Below, one piece after another: positions 10,603-22,102 of a stretch of DNA of 64,000 bases. How positions within the stretch are numbered: the stretch's first letter is position 1; every line of letters starts with the position of its first letter. The position numbers and the translations under genes were made by a program. A model generated the notes under the pieces. The model made no database searches and was not told the DNA's origin. It was given only the letters and a program-made list of their open reading frames with translations. Source of the DNA: Frischella perrara (GTDB lineage Bacteria > Pseudomonadota > Gammaproteobacteria > Enterobacterales > Orbaceae); assembly GCF_000807275.1 (NCBI RefSeq), contig NZ_CP009056.1:1427192-1491191 (forward strand), in the 5' to 3' direction.

Positions 10603-10889
10603 TATTTACGATTGTTTATTCTTAGTCCGTTTGATAGATTGGTTTATTTATCTTAGATTAACTTGTTAATTTGACATTAAATCATTCAATAATCATTGAC
10701 ATAGATAAATTATAAGCTAGATTTTTGATGATTTTGTATTGGTTTAATGGTGTTTGGATTGCTTTTAACTAAAAAGCTTAAAAAGCTATTTTTCTGACTA
10801 TGATAAATAGTCCATGCCTACATTATTTAAGAAAATTAATAAAGAACTAAAGTGCTATGTGAACATAGCACGAATAATAAAACAGTTAA
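10583..10889. other. Convergent intergenic region between rnt and grxD
   Basis: A 307-bp AT-rich stretch bounded by one terminator-like hairpin for each convergent gene (10571-10602 and 10852-10871). I see no ORF, repeat or RNA in between. Confidence 0.6.
10840..10871 (-). terminator. Terminator of grxD
   Basis: GTGCTATG (10852-10859) pairs with CATAGCAC (10864-10871), loop TGAA. On the minus strand it is followed by TTTAGTTCTTTATT. Confidence 0.6.
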
Positions 10890-11219
10890 TTATGCGGTTT
10901 GGTATTTATTTGCCGTTTCTTTAATAAGCGTTTGTAATTCACCAGATTGGAACATTTCAATCATAATGTCGCAACCACCAATTAATTCACCTTCAACCCA
11001 AAGTTGTGGGAAGGTTGGCCAGTTAGCATAATTAGGTAATTCTGCACGGATGTCAGGATTTTGTAAAATATCAACATAAGCAAACGGTACACCGCATTGG
11101 GATAATACTTGCACTGCTTGTGCTGAAAAACCACAACTTGGTAATTTAGGTGAACCTTTCATATATAAAATAATAGGATTTTCGCTTATTTGCTTCTGTA
11201 TTTTTTCAATAGTTGTCAT
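10890..11219 (-). CDS. grxD: Monothiol glutaredoxin Grx4 (CGFS type)
   Basis: A 109-aa monothiol glutaredoxin. The active motif CGFS has Cys29, with KGSP upstream and the glutathione/Fe-S partner segments WPTFPQLWVEGELIGG and GGCDI. These proteins bind [2Fe-2S] clusters with glutathione and BolA partners and act in iron homeostasis. It is nearly identical to E. coli Grx4 through residue 105 but lacks that protein's short acidic C-terminal tail. It is monocistronic, convergent with rnt. Confidence 0.97.
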   Translation of the reverse strand: MTTIEKIQKQISENPIILYMKGSPKLPSCGFSAQAVQVLSQCGVPFAYVDILQNPDIRAELPNYANWPTFPQLWVEGELIGGCDIMIEMFQSGELQTLIKETANKYQTA

Positions 11220-11410
11220 ATTTATCTCAAGTTATTTAGAAATGGTTAATATTAACTGAAAAGAACATTTTATATTGATTGAAATTAACTATTATTTCAG
11301 TTGTTAAATATTAAATAAGTTCGATTTTAGTTTAGTGTAAAATTATTTTACATCAAATGTTAATGGCATACTTATTTTAGATTTTTTAAGTTAGAATAGT
11401 AAAATGGATC

Positions 11411-13558
11411 ATGAGCATTAAGTCAATTTTGTCTTCACTACAAACATCATTTAAAAAAGTATTCTATCATAGCAATATGCTTTATAGCATACGTATAGTC
11501 ATTAGCTTAGCGGGTAGTACATTTATTCCGTGGTATTTGGGTAATATTAAAGCAGTAATTCCATTGACCTTGGGTGTTGTAGCTGCAGCTTTAACGGAAA
11601 TCGATACGCGCTTATTATATCGAGTTATTAATTTAGTATTAACTTTATTCTGTTTTGCATTAGCGATTTTCTCCGTCCAATTACTATTCCCGTATCCAAT
11701 CCTTTTTATTATCGGTCTGGTTTCTTCAACTTTTCTGTTTACCATTCTTGGATCATTAGGCCAGCGATACGGCGTCATTGCTTTTGGTTCATTACTAATT
11801 GCAGCTTATACTATGTTGGGACATCAATTATTTGATGATTTCTATACACAACCTTTGTTATTACTATTAGGTGCAATTTGGTATAATTTAGTTTCTTTTA
11901 CTGAATCACTCATTCAGCCGATTAGAACCACACAGGAAAGTCTATCTGTCACATTTGCTAAATTAGCAACTTATCTTGATGCTAAAGCGACTTTTTTCGA
12001 TCCTGATGAAAATGATGGTTTTAAAATTCAATCTCGCCAATTAACGGATAGCAATGATCAATTAATAGCAGCATTGAATCAAACCAAACATTCATTATTT
12101 AATCGTTTTAAGAGTTTTCGCGGACAGGCTCATATTCGCATGATGCTTAATAGCTATTTCGTTGCCCAAGATATTCATGAACGAATTAGTGCTGCACATG
12201 TCAATTATCAGGTACTGAGTAATCAATTAAAACATAGCGATATTTTATTTCGTTTTTCACATATTATTCATTTACAAGCACAGGCTTGTCAGAAACTATC
12301 TGTCTGTTTTAAATATAATCAGACTTATCATCATGATGCCTCTTTTGATAAATATTTCAAACATTTGGAGGAAGCTATCAGCCATGTTGAAAATAATACT
12401 AGGCTTTATAATGTGCTGACATTATTAATGAAGAATCTTGAAAATATAAATTTACTCTTAGCTAATATTAACAATGAACAACAGTTATCAAGTCAATATA
12501 CTGAACGACAACTCATTGATGATCAGTTGTATGGATTGACAGATGCTTGGCAGCGAATTCGACAGAACTTCACCATTAAATCACCATTATTTCGTCATGC
12601 TGTACGAATGAGTTTGGTCTTTCTTGTAGGATACTTCATTATACAAATGACTGAAATCCAGCATGGCTATTGGATTATTTTAACAAGTTTATTCGTATGC
12701 CAACCCAATTACTCAACAACTAAATATCGGTTAACGTTAAGAATATTAGGTACTATTGGTGGAATCATGCTTGGTATTCCATTAACCTATTTATTACCAA
12801 ATGTTGAAGCTCAATTGGTATTAATCGTATTAAGTGGGTGGTTATTCTTTTTATTTAAAAATTCACAATATGCCTATGCTACAGCATTTATCACACTTTT
12901 AGTATTTTTTAGTTTTGGTTTAGTCGGCGAAAGTAGTTTGTCAGTAGCTGGAGCTCGTATGATAGCTACAATTATTGGTTGTGCCATCGCTTGGTTAGCT
13001 GTTACCTATATCTGGCCAGATTGGAAATTCCGTAATTTAAGTAAACTAATAAAACGAGCCTGTGAGGATGATTGTCACTATTTATCCTTAATTGGTATGC
13101 AGTATTTATCAGGTAAGAGTAACGATGCACATTACCGAGAAGTACGCCGACGGGTACATGAAAATAACGCCGATTTATCCTCTTTAGTCAGTATCATGAC
13201 CAAAGAGCCCCATGTTAATCAACATATTATTGAACTTGCCTTTCGTTTTATTACCATTAACTATACTTTGATTAGTTATATATCCACACTTGCTGCTCAC
13301 CGTGATAAACCGATATCATTAACAATACTTAACTTATTCGACGAAGTTAATTTATTAATTATTGATGTATTAAATGGCAATAAGACGCTTGATAGACAGT
13401 TCGAAACAATGAAAAATGCAATCAATCATTTAATAGAAGATGATTCCGAGCATTTTAGTCATAATGACACATTAGTATTACAACAATTACTATTAATTTT
13501 AGATATCGTTCCGCAAACCGCACAGCTTGCCGAACAACTGATTAATAATCAAGAATAG
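11411..13558 (+). CDS. yccS: YccS-like FUSC-family inner-membrane protein
   Basis: A 715-aa protein with the duplicated FUSC arrangement. An N-terminal set of about 6 membrane segments (about 20-155) is followed by a long soluble helical region (about 165-390), a second hydrophobic set (about 400-535) and a C-terminal soluble domain. Blocks such as PLTLGVVAAALTEIDTRL, FRHAVRMSLVFLVGY, HGYWIILTSLFVCQPNY and AWLAVTYIWPDWKFRN match E. coli YccS (717 aa) along the whole length. FUSC proteins resemble aromatic-acid efflux pumps (AaeB) and fusaric-acid resistance proteins; the substrate of YccS is unknown. It is monocistronic. Confidence 0.92.
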   Translation: MSIKSILSSLQTSFKKVFYHSNMLYSIRIVISLAGSTFIPWYLGNIKAVIPLTLGVVAAALTEIDTRLLYRVINLVLTLFCFALAIFSVQLLFPYPILFIIGLVSSTFLFTILGSLGQRYGVIAFGSLLIAAYTMLGHQLFDDFYTQPLLLLLGAIWYNLVSFTESLIQPIRTTQESLSVTFAKLATYLDAKATFFDPDENDGFKIQSRQLTDSNDQLIAALNQTKHSLFNRFKSFRGQAHIRMMLNSYFVAQDIHERISAAHVNYQVLSNQLKHSDILFRFSHIIHLQAQACQKLSVCFKYNQTYHHDASFDKYFKHLEEAISHVENNTRLYNVLTLLMKNLENINLLLANINNEQQLSSQYTERQLIDDQLYGLTDAWQRIRQNFTIKSPLFRHAVRMSLVFLVGYFIIQMTEIQHGYWIILTSLFVCQPNYSTTKYRLTLRILGTIGGIMLGIPLTYLLPNVEAQLVLIVLSGWLFFLFKNSQYAYATAFITLLVFFSFGLVGESSLSVAGARMIATIIGCAIAWLAVTYIWPDWKFRNLSKLIKRACEDDCHYLSLIGMQYLSGKSNDAHYREVRRRVHENNADLSSLVSIMTKEPHVNQHIIELAFRFITINYTLISYISTLAAHRDKPISLTILNLFDEVNLLIIDVLNGNKTLDRQFETMKNAINHLIEDDSEHFSHNDTLVLQQLLLILDIVPQTAQLAEQLINNQE

Positions 13559-13698
13559 ATTAATTACCACATTTTCTGATTATTAAATTATTATTTGGGT
13601 TTAATTCTTATTAATTTGAACATACTAAAACTATGGTAATGAATAAGTTCAACTTAATTTACTATTTTGTCTTTTATTATTTCAATTTACTATTATTT

Positions 13699-15195
<1,497 letters not shown>

Positions 15196-15259
15196 TTAAA
15201 TAAAGATGAATAGCGTGTTTGTTAAGGCAGTGTCTTGTATAGATTCATATAACTAAATG

Positions 15260-15349
15260 ATTATCTATCATATTTCTTTATTATACCGTTTAACACTAAT
15301 TACAAAAATCACTGATAACTATTAATATAATATATCTATGATAGATAAT
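15260..15349. promoter_or_regulatory. Paired 13-bp inverted elements upstream of the GH32 gene
   Basis: ATTATCTATCATA occurs on the plus strand at 15260-15272 and, inverted, on the minus strand at 15349-15337, with centres 77 bp apart. The second copy also forms a 15-bp palindrome (TATCTAT-G-ATAGATA, 15333-15347). The pair lies 95-185 bp upstream of the scrB start and just after metI. It looks like a two-site operator, but no regulator gene is adjacent and the cognate factor is unknown. Confidence 0.45.
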
Positions 15350-15373
15350 ACCAATGGAATGATTTCTGAAAAC

Positions 15374-16054
15374 TTAATGACTGACTTTCTTAATTAAGAC
15401 ATTACACACCCATTGAGTAAAGAATACCAAAACAAGAATAATCAATGTACAAACAATTGAAATGTCATCCTTGAATCCCTCATGGCCTTTTTTGACAGCT
15501 AATGTGCCTAATCCTCCTGCTCCTACTGCTCCAGCCATAGTAGTTAAACCTATTAAACTGATAATGCTAACAGCTGAAGCACGAATAATAGCAGGTAATC
15601 CCTCTTTTAAATAAACATGGACAAAAATCTCGTAAGGTGAGGAACCCATAGCTTTCGCTGCTTCAATGATTCCCTCATCAACTTCAAGTAATGCATTTTG
15701 GATCTGTCTGGCAAAAAAAGGCGCAAAACCGATAATTAATGGAACTAAAGCTGCATCTAATCCTATCGTTTTACCAACTATTTGACGAGTGAATGGTGTT
15801 AATAATGATAGTAAAATGACAAACGGAATTGCTCTAAATAAATTAATGAGTTTGTCTAAAGCCGCATAGATTTTAGGTTGCGCTAAAACTCCATTAGGTT
15901 GTGTGGCTACCAATAGCAACGCTAAAACAATGCCAAAAAATCCTCCAACTAATCCAGAAAAAAATGTCATATACAACGTGTCAAAAGTAGATTGTAGGAT
16001 TTCCATTTTCATATCAATGACATTAGGAAAATAGTGGTAAAAAAAGTCATCCAT
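15374..16054 (-). CDS. metI: MetI-type ABC permease
   Basis: A 226-aa inner-membrane permease of the methionine uptake transporter family, with five or six membrane segments. The EAA loop that docks on the ATPase is visible as EAAKAMGSSPYEIFVHVYLKEGLP. IPFVILLSLLTPFTR and TTMAGAVGAGGLG match E. coli MetI (217 aa). It is last in the order metQ-metN-metI, 22 bp after metN. Substrate assignment to methionine is by family; D-methionine or related compounds are possible. Confidence 0.9.
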   Translation of the reverse strand: MDDFFYHYFPNVIDMKMEILQSTFDTLYMTFFSGLVGGFFGIVLALLLVATQPNGVLAQPKIYAALDKLINLFRAIPFVILLSLLTPFTRQIVGKTIGLDAALVPLIIGFAPFFARQIQNALLEVDEGIIEAAKAMGSSPYEIFVHVYLKEGLPAIIRASAVSIISLIGLTTMAGAVGAGGLGTLAVKKGHEGFKDDISIVCTLIILVLVFFTQWVCNVLIKKVSH

Positions 16055-16076
16055 AATTTAAACTCGCTTAATATCT

Positions 16077-17138
16077 TTAGATTGAATAATAGTTCTCATG
16101 TTGCAAGGCATGTAAACGACTTAACGCAATATTTTGCGACTGTAAATAACTCTCAATAACTTCAATCGGTGTTGAATCAGATGTCAATAATACGATTAGT
16201 CGACCAACAGGTTGAGCTTGGATTATTTCTACATTACTGTACAAAATGGTAAGCTTAGCTTGATAACGTTGGTTAATTTCACTGATAAATGGAGAAAATG
16301 AATTATGCCCTTTATATTGAAGCTCAAATAAATGATTAATTTGCAATTTACTGGCTAATTGAGGGTGATCAAAAATATTCTGATAAGCCAGCTCAACATT
16401 AGACGCCGTATATATAAAATCTTGTGTTAGAGAATGTTTGGGATGACAGAATATATCCACTAAATTACCTGCTTCAATAACTCGTCCTTTTTCCATTACG
16501 GCAACTTTATGGCAAATCTCTTTGATGACATCCATTTCATGGGTAATTAACACCATAGTTATACCGAGTTTTTGGTTAACCTCTTTGAGTAATTTTAAAA
16601 TCGCTTGGGTATTTTTGGGATCCAGTGCACTTGTTGCTTCATCACACAATAAAATCTCTGGATCATTAGCTAGCGCTCTGGCAATGGCAACTCGTTGCTT
16701 CTGCCCGCCAGAGAGTTGAGAGGGATAGACATCACGTTTATCAGACAAACCCACTAAAGATAATAGCTGTTCTATTTTTTGTTCTTTCTCCGTTTTGGAT
16801 AGTTTAGCATCCCGTAAAGGATATAATACGTTGCCATATACGGTTCGGCTATTCATTAAATTAAAATGCTGAAAAATCATGCCGATTTTCTTTCGGGCAG
16901 CACGTAATTGTTTATCGTTAAGATCCATAAGATCTTGGTTATTGATAATTACACTACCGGCTTGTGGTTTTTGAAGTAAATTAATTACACGTACCAGCGT
17001 TGATTTACCTGCGCCACTGTAGCCAACTATGCCAAAAATCTCACCTTTTCTTATATGTAAATTAACCTTATCGACCGCTTGAACGGTTTGACCATGTTTA
17101 TCATGAAAATAAACTTCAATATTTTCAAGTTTTATCAT
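16077..17138 (-). CDS. metN: MetN-type ABC ATPase with C-terminal NIL domain
   Basis: A 353-aa ATPase. Walker A GYSGAGKS at residues 39-46, signature LSGGQKQRVAIARAL and Walker B ILLCDEATSALDP are all intact. The H-loop is in VLITHEMDVI. A C-terminal domain (about 265-350) corresponds to the NIL/ACT-like substrate-sensing domain that causes trans-inhibition by methionine in the E. coli transporter. It lies 115 bp after metQ and 22 bp before metI. Confidence 0.93.
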   Translation of the reverse strand: MIKLENIEVYFHDKHGQTVQAVDKVNLHIRKGEIFGIVGYSGAGKSTLVRVINLLQKPQAGSVIINNQDLMDLNDKQLRAARKKIGMIFQHFNLMNSRTVYGNVLYPLRDAKLSKTEKEQKIEQLLSLVGLSDKRDVYPSQLSGGQKQRVAIARALANDPEILLCDEATSALDPKNTQAILKLLKEVNQKLGITMVLITHEMDVIKEICHKVAVMEKGRVIEAGNLVDIFCHPKHSLTQDFIYTASNVELAYQNIFDHPQLASKLQINHLFELQYKGHNSFSPFISEINQRYQAKLTILYSNVEIIQAQPVGRLIVLLTSDSTPIEVIESYLQSQNIALSRLHALQHENYYSI

Positions 17139-17253
17139 AACGTTTATTCCTAGGATTCTTATATTTACTCACATAAATTACGAATTAGCTTGCATCATTA
17201 AAACTTAAATAGTTAAAAACTAACAAACTCTTTTTAATCGCTCTTAATAAACG

Positions 17254-18090
17254 TTATTGTAATTCTTGAGGAACAAACCAAAAATTATGTGGATTGTGTT
17301 GAGCTAAATATTGTTTAAACGCATCTGAATGATAAGCGGCAACAACTGCTTTTGCCCAATTCGTTTCTTTATTACTTTGCTTAACGGTAGCAACCAAAAT
17401 TAAGGGTTCAAGGAGATCTTCACGTAATAAAGCTCTTTGCGAATCAATTTTTGCTGCATGCACAATACTTCCAGTGATAACTGCATATTCAAGATCTGGT
17501 AGCGCTCGAGGAATTGTAGCACTATCCATTTCAACAATTTTAATCCCATATTTATTTTCAATGATGTCGCGAGAACTAGCTTTAGTTAAATCAATTCCTT
17601 GTTTTAACGTGATCCAACCAGCTTTTTGGAGCAGAACATAGGCCCTTGCGGTATTTGAAGGATCGATTGGAATTGCAACTGTATCACCTTTAGCTACCTG
17701 ATTGAGATTATTTTTTTTACCTGCATATAATCCTGCTGGTACGGTAGGAATCTTAGTAATGCCGACTAAATCACTACCACTACTATGATTAAAATCTTCA
17801 TAATAAGCCGTATGTTGATCCACATTTAAATCAATATCACCATAATCTAAAGCGACATCAGCTTGGCGTAAATTAACAAAATCTGTGGTAACTATTTGGT
17901 AACCTTGTTGTTCTAAGATAGGTTTTATTGCATCTAAAAATAATTCACTATATGGACCCGGTGATGTACCAACACGAATCGTTGTTTTATCTTGATTAAT
18001 AGTCTGATTGGCAGATTTATCACACCCTACTAAACCGAAAATCAAAGCAAAAGCAAGCAAAATACGGCTTAATATATTATTCATTATCAT
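17254..18090 (-). CDS. metQ: MetQ/NlpA-type substrate-binding lipoprotein
   Basis: A 278-aa lipoprotein: signal peptide ending GLVGC, lipidated Cys23, then the NlpA/MetQ fold with IRVGTSPGPYSELF, DINVDQHTAYYEDFN-like LNVDQHTAYYEDF, TKIPTVPAGLYAGK and VAIPIDPSNTARAYVLLQ. It presents the substrate to MetN-MetI. It is the first gene of the unit here, whereas E. coli has metN-I-Q. ATGs at 18090 and 18084 are both possible; AAGGA lies just upstream of the first. I see no MetJ-type repeat in the 298 bp upstream. Confidence 0.9.
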   Translation of the reverse strand: MIMNNILSRILLAFALIFGLVGCDKSANQTINQDKTTIRVGTSPGPYSELFLDAIKPILEQQGYQIVTTDFVNLRQADVALDYGDIDLNVDQHTAYYEDFNHSSGSDLVGITKIPTVPAGLYAGKKNNLNQVAKGDTVAIPIDPSNTARAYVLLQKAGWITLKQGIDLTKASSRDIIENKYGIKIVEMDSATIPRALPDLEYAVITGSIVHAAKIDSQRALLREDLLEPLILVATVKQSNKETNWAKAVVAAYHSDAFKQYLAQHNPHNFWFVPQELQ

Positions 18091-18176
18091 TCATTCCTTA
18101 TTTAAATCATTAAAAGATATTAATTAGTTAATATAAGTCATAAACTAACAATAAAAATGATAACTATTAAATATAA

Positions 18177-18200
18177 AAAGAGTATATTGTTATGCTCTTT
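18177..18200. other. Hairpin between nfo and metQ
   Basis: AAAGAGTATA pairs with TATGCTCTTT (one G-U), loop TTGT. It could end nfo transcripts (about 190 nt after its stop) or lie in the metQ leader, 87-110 nt before the metQ start. The T-run is weak in both directions. The rest of 18091-18388 shows no ORF. Confidence 0.35.
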
Positions 18201-18388
18201 AGTTATATAGTCGCAATAAAATAGTAAATTCTTAACGATATATTCAATAATGACATGATAATTCTGGTAGTCAGGATTAATCATGTAAAAGGTAGTTTAT
18301 TAAGTAACATAACTAAACCACCTCAATTAATAATCAATACCAAAACGGGTAATAGGGACTAGGTGAAATAAGAAAAAGTAATATTCAC

Positions 18389-19231
18389 TTATTTATGAAG
18401 GGATTTTAACCAAGCTATTTCATCTGCCCAAATATCTGGGTTAATTGTTTCTAAGATAAGTGGGATTTCATCAATTCGGGGATCTTGCATAATGTATTCA
18501 AAGGCTGTTTTACCAATATTACCTTTACCTAAACTATCATGACGATCAACATGGCTTGCCAGTTCACTTTTCGCATCATTCAAATGCATTGCGCGTAGAT
18601 ATTTGAAACCCACGATTTTATCAAATTCAGCGAATGTCTCATCACAAGCTTTTTTAGTTCTTAAATCATAACCAGCAGCAAAAGCATGGCAAGTATCTAT
18701 ACAGACACCAACACGCGACTTATCTTCAACTTGATCGATGATTTGAGCTAAATGTTCAAATTTATAACCTAAATTAGAACCTTGACCTGCTGTATTTTCA
18801 ATTACCGCTACAACGTTTTGAGTTTTTTCTAAGGTAATATTGATCGATTGAGCAATCCTTGCTAAGCAGTCATCAACTGAAATTTGACGAAGGTCACTAC
18901 CTGGATGGAAATTTAATAAAGTCAAACCTAACTGTTCACAACGCTGGAATTCATCTAAAAATGCTGAGCGTGATTTTTCTAACTGTTCTTTATCTGGATG
19001 ACCTAAATTGATCAGATAACTATCATGTGGCAATATCTGTTTACTATGAAAATGGTATTTCTCGCAATTTAACCGAAATTGATCAATGGTCTTGCTCTCT
19101 AATGGTTTAGCATGCCATTGACGTTGATTCTTGGTGAACAATGCAAATGCCGTTGCATTGATTTGATGAGCATTCAAAGGGGCATTATATACACCACCTG
19201 ATGCACTGACATGAGCGCCAATATATTTCAT
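18389..19231 (-). CDS. nfo: Endonuclease IV (AP endonuclease)
   Basis: A 280-aa TIM-barrel enzyme with a trinuclear zinc site that nicks DNA at abasic sites. The metal-ligand segments are all present: [55 protein letters not shown] and LILETINPD. The start [13 protein letters not shown] matches E. coli Nfo (285 aa). It appears to be monocistronic, though it follows yejK on the same strand after a strong terminator. Confidence 0.97.
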   Translation of the reverse strand: MKYIGAHVSASGGVYNAPLNAHQINATAFALFTKNQRQWHAKPLESKTIDQFRLNCEKYHFHSKQILPHDSYLINLGHPDKEQLEKSRSAFLDEFQRCEQLGLTLLNFHPGSDLRQISVDDCLARIAQSINITLEKTQNVVAVIENTAGQGSNLGYKFEHLAQIIDQVEDKSRVGVCIDTCHAFAAGYDLRTKKACDETFAEFDKIVGFKYLRAMHLNDAKSELASHVDRHDSLGKGNIGKTAFEYIMQDPRIDEIPLILETINPDIWADEIAWLKSLHK

Positions 19232-19389
19232 GCTAAAACTCCTTAAAAGGGTGCTGGTAATATCGATGATATTTTCAATGAGAATGATTTAAAAAATGTC
19301 TTTAATTAATATAAAGTAACGAAAAGTTCACTAGTTATGAAGCTATTAAATTGATTGGTTAATTTTATTTGGTTAACAACACGTTCCAA

Positions 19390-19431
19390 ATTAAACAAAA
19401 TCCCATGCTAATGTTACGTTATTAGCATGGG
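19390..19431 (-). terminator. Intrinsic terminator of yejK
   Basis: An 11-bp stem (CCCATGCTAAT at 19402-19412 with its complement at 19421-19431, loop of 8). On the minus strand it is followed by ATTTTGTTTAATTT. Confidence 0.85.
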
Positions 19432-19460
19432 ATATGCTATTGAATCAATGGCTTATATAT

Positions 19461-20459
19461 TTAGTTTTGATTTCGTTGAAGTTGATCACGTAAGTTAGGT
19501 GGTAAACCAGTAATAACTAATGAATCAGCTTGAGGGTCCCATTTAATACGGTCACCCAATAAATCGGCATCAAAATTGATAGTTAAACCACCACCGCTAC
19601 CAGAGAACTTTTTAAGCTGACGAAGCGTCGAACGATCTACGGGGAACTCCTCATCTAAATCATAGTCATTTTCAGTAATAAAAGAATTAAAATCTTGCTC
19701 ATGCCCAGACGGTAATTCTTTAGCAAGATTGGTCAGTTTGATCTCTTCACCGGCTTCCAACTGCCCTTTACAATAACCATAAACTTGTTCGCGAACCGCT
19801 TTCTTTTCTTGCTTATCCAGCTCAATTACTTGACAATAATCATCAACAGCTTTTACAAGCGCTTTATTTTGCTGTTTGGTATTAAGTCCTTCACTCGCCC
19901 CAAGATAATCCATAAAGAAATCTGCAACTTTGCGCCCTACTCTTCCTTTTAAGAAAGTTAAATAACGTTTAGAATTTGGGTCTGTTTGCCACTCGGTAAT
20001 ATCTATACGTGCGATAATATCTGCATGATCAACATCAAGATATTGAGTCTGGTTAATTTCTAATTGTTCGTTAACTAACATGCTATGACAACTACTTAAT
20101 ACCGCAATCATTAAATATTCAACCGCCAAATAGCGATATTGGCAAAAAATGACCGTTCCACCTTCTACAAAAGGATATTTAGCTAATTCATTGCGTAATT
20201 GCTTAACAGAATGTTGGCTAAAATTGAGAAAATCTTGGTTACCGCATTTCAACTCTTTAACAGAAGTTTCAAACAAACTATTTTCATGAAACAGACCATA
20301 TGCTTTAGTCTTATTATTGTAAACCCTATTGATATCAGCGATTAAATCACTTACTACTTGATGGTTTTCAAGGAGTGAATCGCGCAATTCAACATCAATT
20401 TCCGTTTCGCTTTTACGAATTAATTGATGCAGAACAATTTGTTCAATCTGTAAACTCAT
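19461..20459 (-). CDS. yejK: Nucleoid-associated protein YejK/NdpA
   Basis: A 332-aa protein aligned end to end with E. coli YejK (335 aa). Shared blocks include [46 protein letters not shown], the acidic middle region, and the C-terminal [21 protein letters not shown] with [14 protein letters not shown]. The family is nucleoid-associated and binds DNA and topoisomerase IV or gyrase in some species. It is divergent from the MATE gene and ends in a strong terminator. Confidence 0.95.
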   Translation of the reverse strand: MSLQIEQIVLHQLIRKSETEIDVELRDSLLENHQVVSDLIADINRVYNNKTKAYGLFHENSLFETSVKELKCGNQDFLNFSQHSVKQLRNELAKYPFVEGGTVIFCQYRYLAVEYLMIAVLSSCHSMLVNEQLEINQTQYLDVDHADIIARIDITEWQTDPNSKRYLTFLKGRVGRKVADFFMDYLGASEGLNTKQQNKALVKAVDDYCQVIELDKQEKKAVREQVYGYCKGQLEAGEEIKLTNLAKELPSGHEQDFNSFITENDYDLDEEFPVDRSTLRQLKKFSGSGGGLTINFDADLLGDRIKWDPQADSLVITGLPPNLRDQLQRNQN

Positions 20460-20687
20460 TAACTGACCTTTCTTATTGGGTAAAATTGTGGGCTATTGTA
20501 ACAGAATTTATAAAAAAATAGATATTATCGTAGTATTTGTCTGTTAGAATATTTCTAATGAAAACAAACATATTTGAATATTTTTAGCCATTAATAGCCG
20601 CTATCAATATTGATTTTCTATTATTTGACGTATATTTAATAGATTCGTAATAATCAACCGACTTATTTAATTGTAAAAAGACAGACT

Positions 20688-22094
20688 ATGACTAACCAAT
20701 ACCGCGATTTTACTGATAAAAAAATCAGTACCCTATTTTGGCAATACGCCCTCCCTGCTATTATTGGTACCAGTGTAAATACCTTATATAATATCATTGA
20801 TGCCACCTTAATTGGTCATTTTATTGGGCGAGAAGCATTAAGTGCTACTGGATTAATTTTACCAATCATGAACTTTGCTACTGCGATTGGTGTTTTAGTC
20901 GGTGTAGGTTCGGCAAGTCGCATATCAATTTTATTAGGTCAAAAAGCTTATGATAAAGCTGAAAAATTGGTCGGCACATCATTTATGCTATCTTTATTAT
21001 TAAGCGGAAGTGCTTTATTAACGATGTTATATTTTATTGACCCACTCCTTTATTTTGTTGGAGCGAGTAATGTCACGCACTCTTATGCTAAAGATTTTTT
21101 AGAGATTTTCCTTCCTGGTAGTTTGTTTCTTACTCTCGCTTTTAATTTTAACAATATGATGCGGGCATGTGGTTTTCCTTTTAAAGCAATGATAACGATG
21201 TTTATAAGCGTCATTGCCAATATTATTTTGGCACCGATATTTATTATTATTTTTGATATGGGTATGCAAGGTGCGGCAATTGCGACCACTATATCAATGA
21301 TAATTAGCTTTTTATTTGTCATGCACCATTTTACTAATAAGAAAAGTACGATCCGACTTTATTGGCATAACATTCGACTAGATTTAGATTCCATTAAAGG
21401 CATTTTATCGATTGGTATGTCCCCTTTTGCTATGCAGTTAGCCGCATCGGTCATCGTTGTTTTTATCAATTGGCAGCTTAACAATTATGCGCCAATAAGC
21501 CATATTAATAGTGATGATGCAATCGCTGCTTATGCTAATGCTAACCGATTAATTACACTTATTATTATGATCGTAATAGGGGTTAATCAGGGGATGCAAC
21601 CTATTGTTGGCTATAACTATGGTTGTAAGAATTTAAAACGTGTTAAAGAGACTTTTTTCTATGCGGTAAAAGTTGCCACAGCTATTACCAGTATCGGTTT
21701 TTTACTTGGCATGTTTTTCCCTCACATATTGGTAAGTGCGTTTAGTTCTGACCAAGATATGATTGATTTATCTTCTGTTGCATTAAATTTTGTCACAGCC
21801 GCCTATGTTTTCGTCGGCTTCCAAATGGTAACTACTAGTTTCTTTCAATGTATCGGAATGGCAACTATTTCCATTATTTTAAGTCTGTCACGACAAGTAC
21901 TTATTTTGCTACCTATGTTATACATCTTACCGCTATTTTTAGGGGTCAATGGTGTTTGGGCGGCTCCACCAATTTCTGACTTTTTATCTACAGCGCTTGC
22001 TTATATCGCAATTTATTGGTATTTCAAATCTATCAATAAACGCCACGGTTTAAACAAAGTCCCTAAAACTAGTAATAATAAACCCCAGAAGTAA
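20688..22094 (+). CDS. MATE-family multidrug efflux transporter
   Basis: A 468-aa inner-membrane protein with 12 predicted membrane helices in two similar halves, characteristic of Na+- or H+-coupled MATE exporters. Recognisable features are the N-terminal LFWQYALPAIIGTSVNTLYNIIDATLIGHFIG segment and the second-half repeat IGMSPFAMQLAASV. The loop GVNQGMQPIVGYNYG, conserved in MATE proteins of the NorM/MepA/DinF type, follows. The closest match by motif is the MepA-like group rather than NorM. Substrates cannot be read. It is convergent with topB with only 8 bp between stop codons. Confidence 0.85.
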   Translation: MTNQYRDFTDKKISTLFWQYALPAIIGTSVNTLYNIIDATLIGHFIGREALSATGLILPIMNFATAIGVLVGVGSASRISILLGQKAYDKAEKLVGTSFMLSLLLSGSALLTMLYFIDPLLYFVGASNVTHSYAKDFLEIFLPGSLFLTLAFNFNNMMRACGFPFKAMITMFISVIANIILAPIFIIIFDMGMQGAAIATTISMIISFLFVMHHFTNKKSTIRLYWHNIRLDLDSIKGILSIGMSPFAMQLAASVIVVFINWQLNNYAPISHINSDDAIAAYANANRLITLIIMIVIGVNQGMQPIVGYNYGCKNLKRVKETFFYAVKVATAITSIGFLLGMFFPHILVSAFSSDQDMIDLSSVALNFVTAAYVFVGFQMVTTSFFQCIGMATISIILSLSRQVLILLPMLYILPLFLGVNGVWAAPPISDFLSTALAYIAIYWYFKSINKRHGLNKVPKTSNNKPQK

Positions 22095-22102
22095 TAAGCT
22101 AA

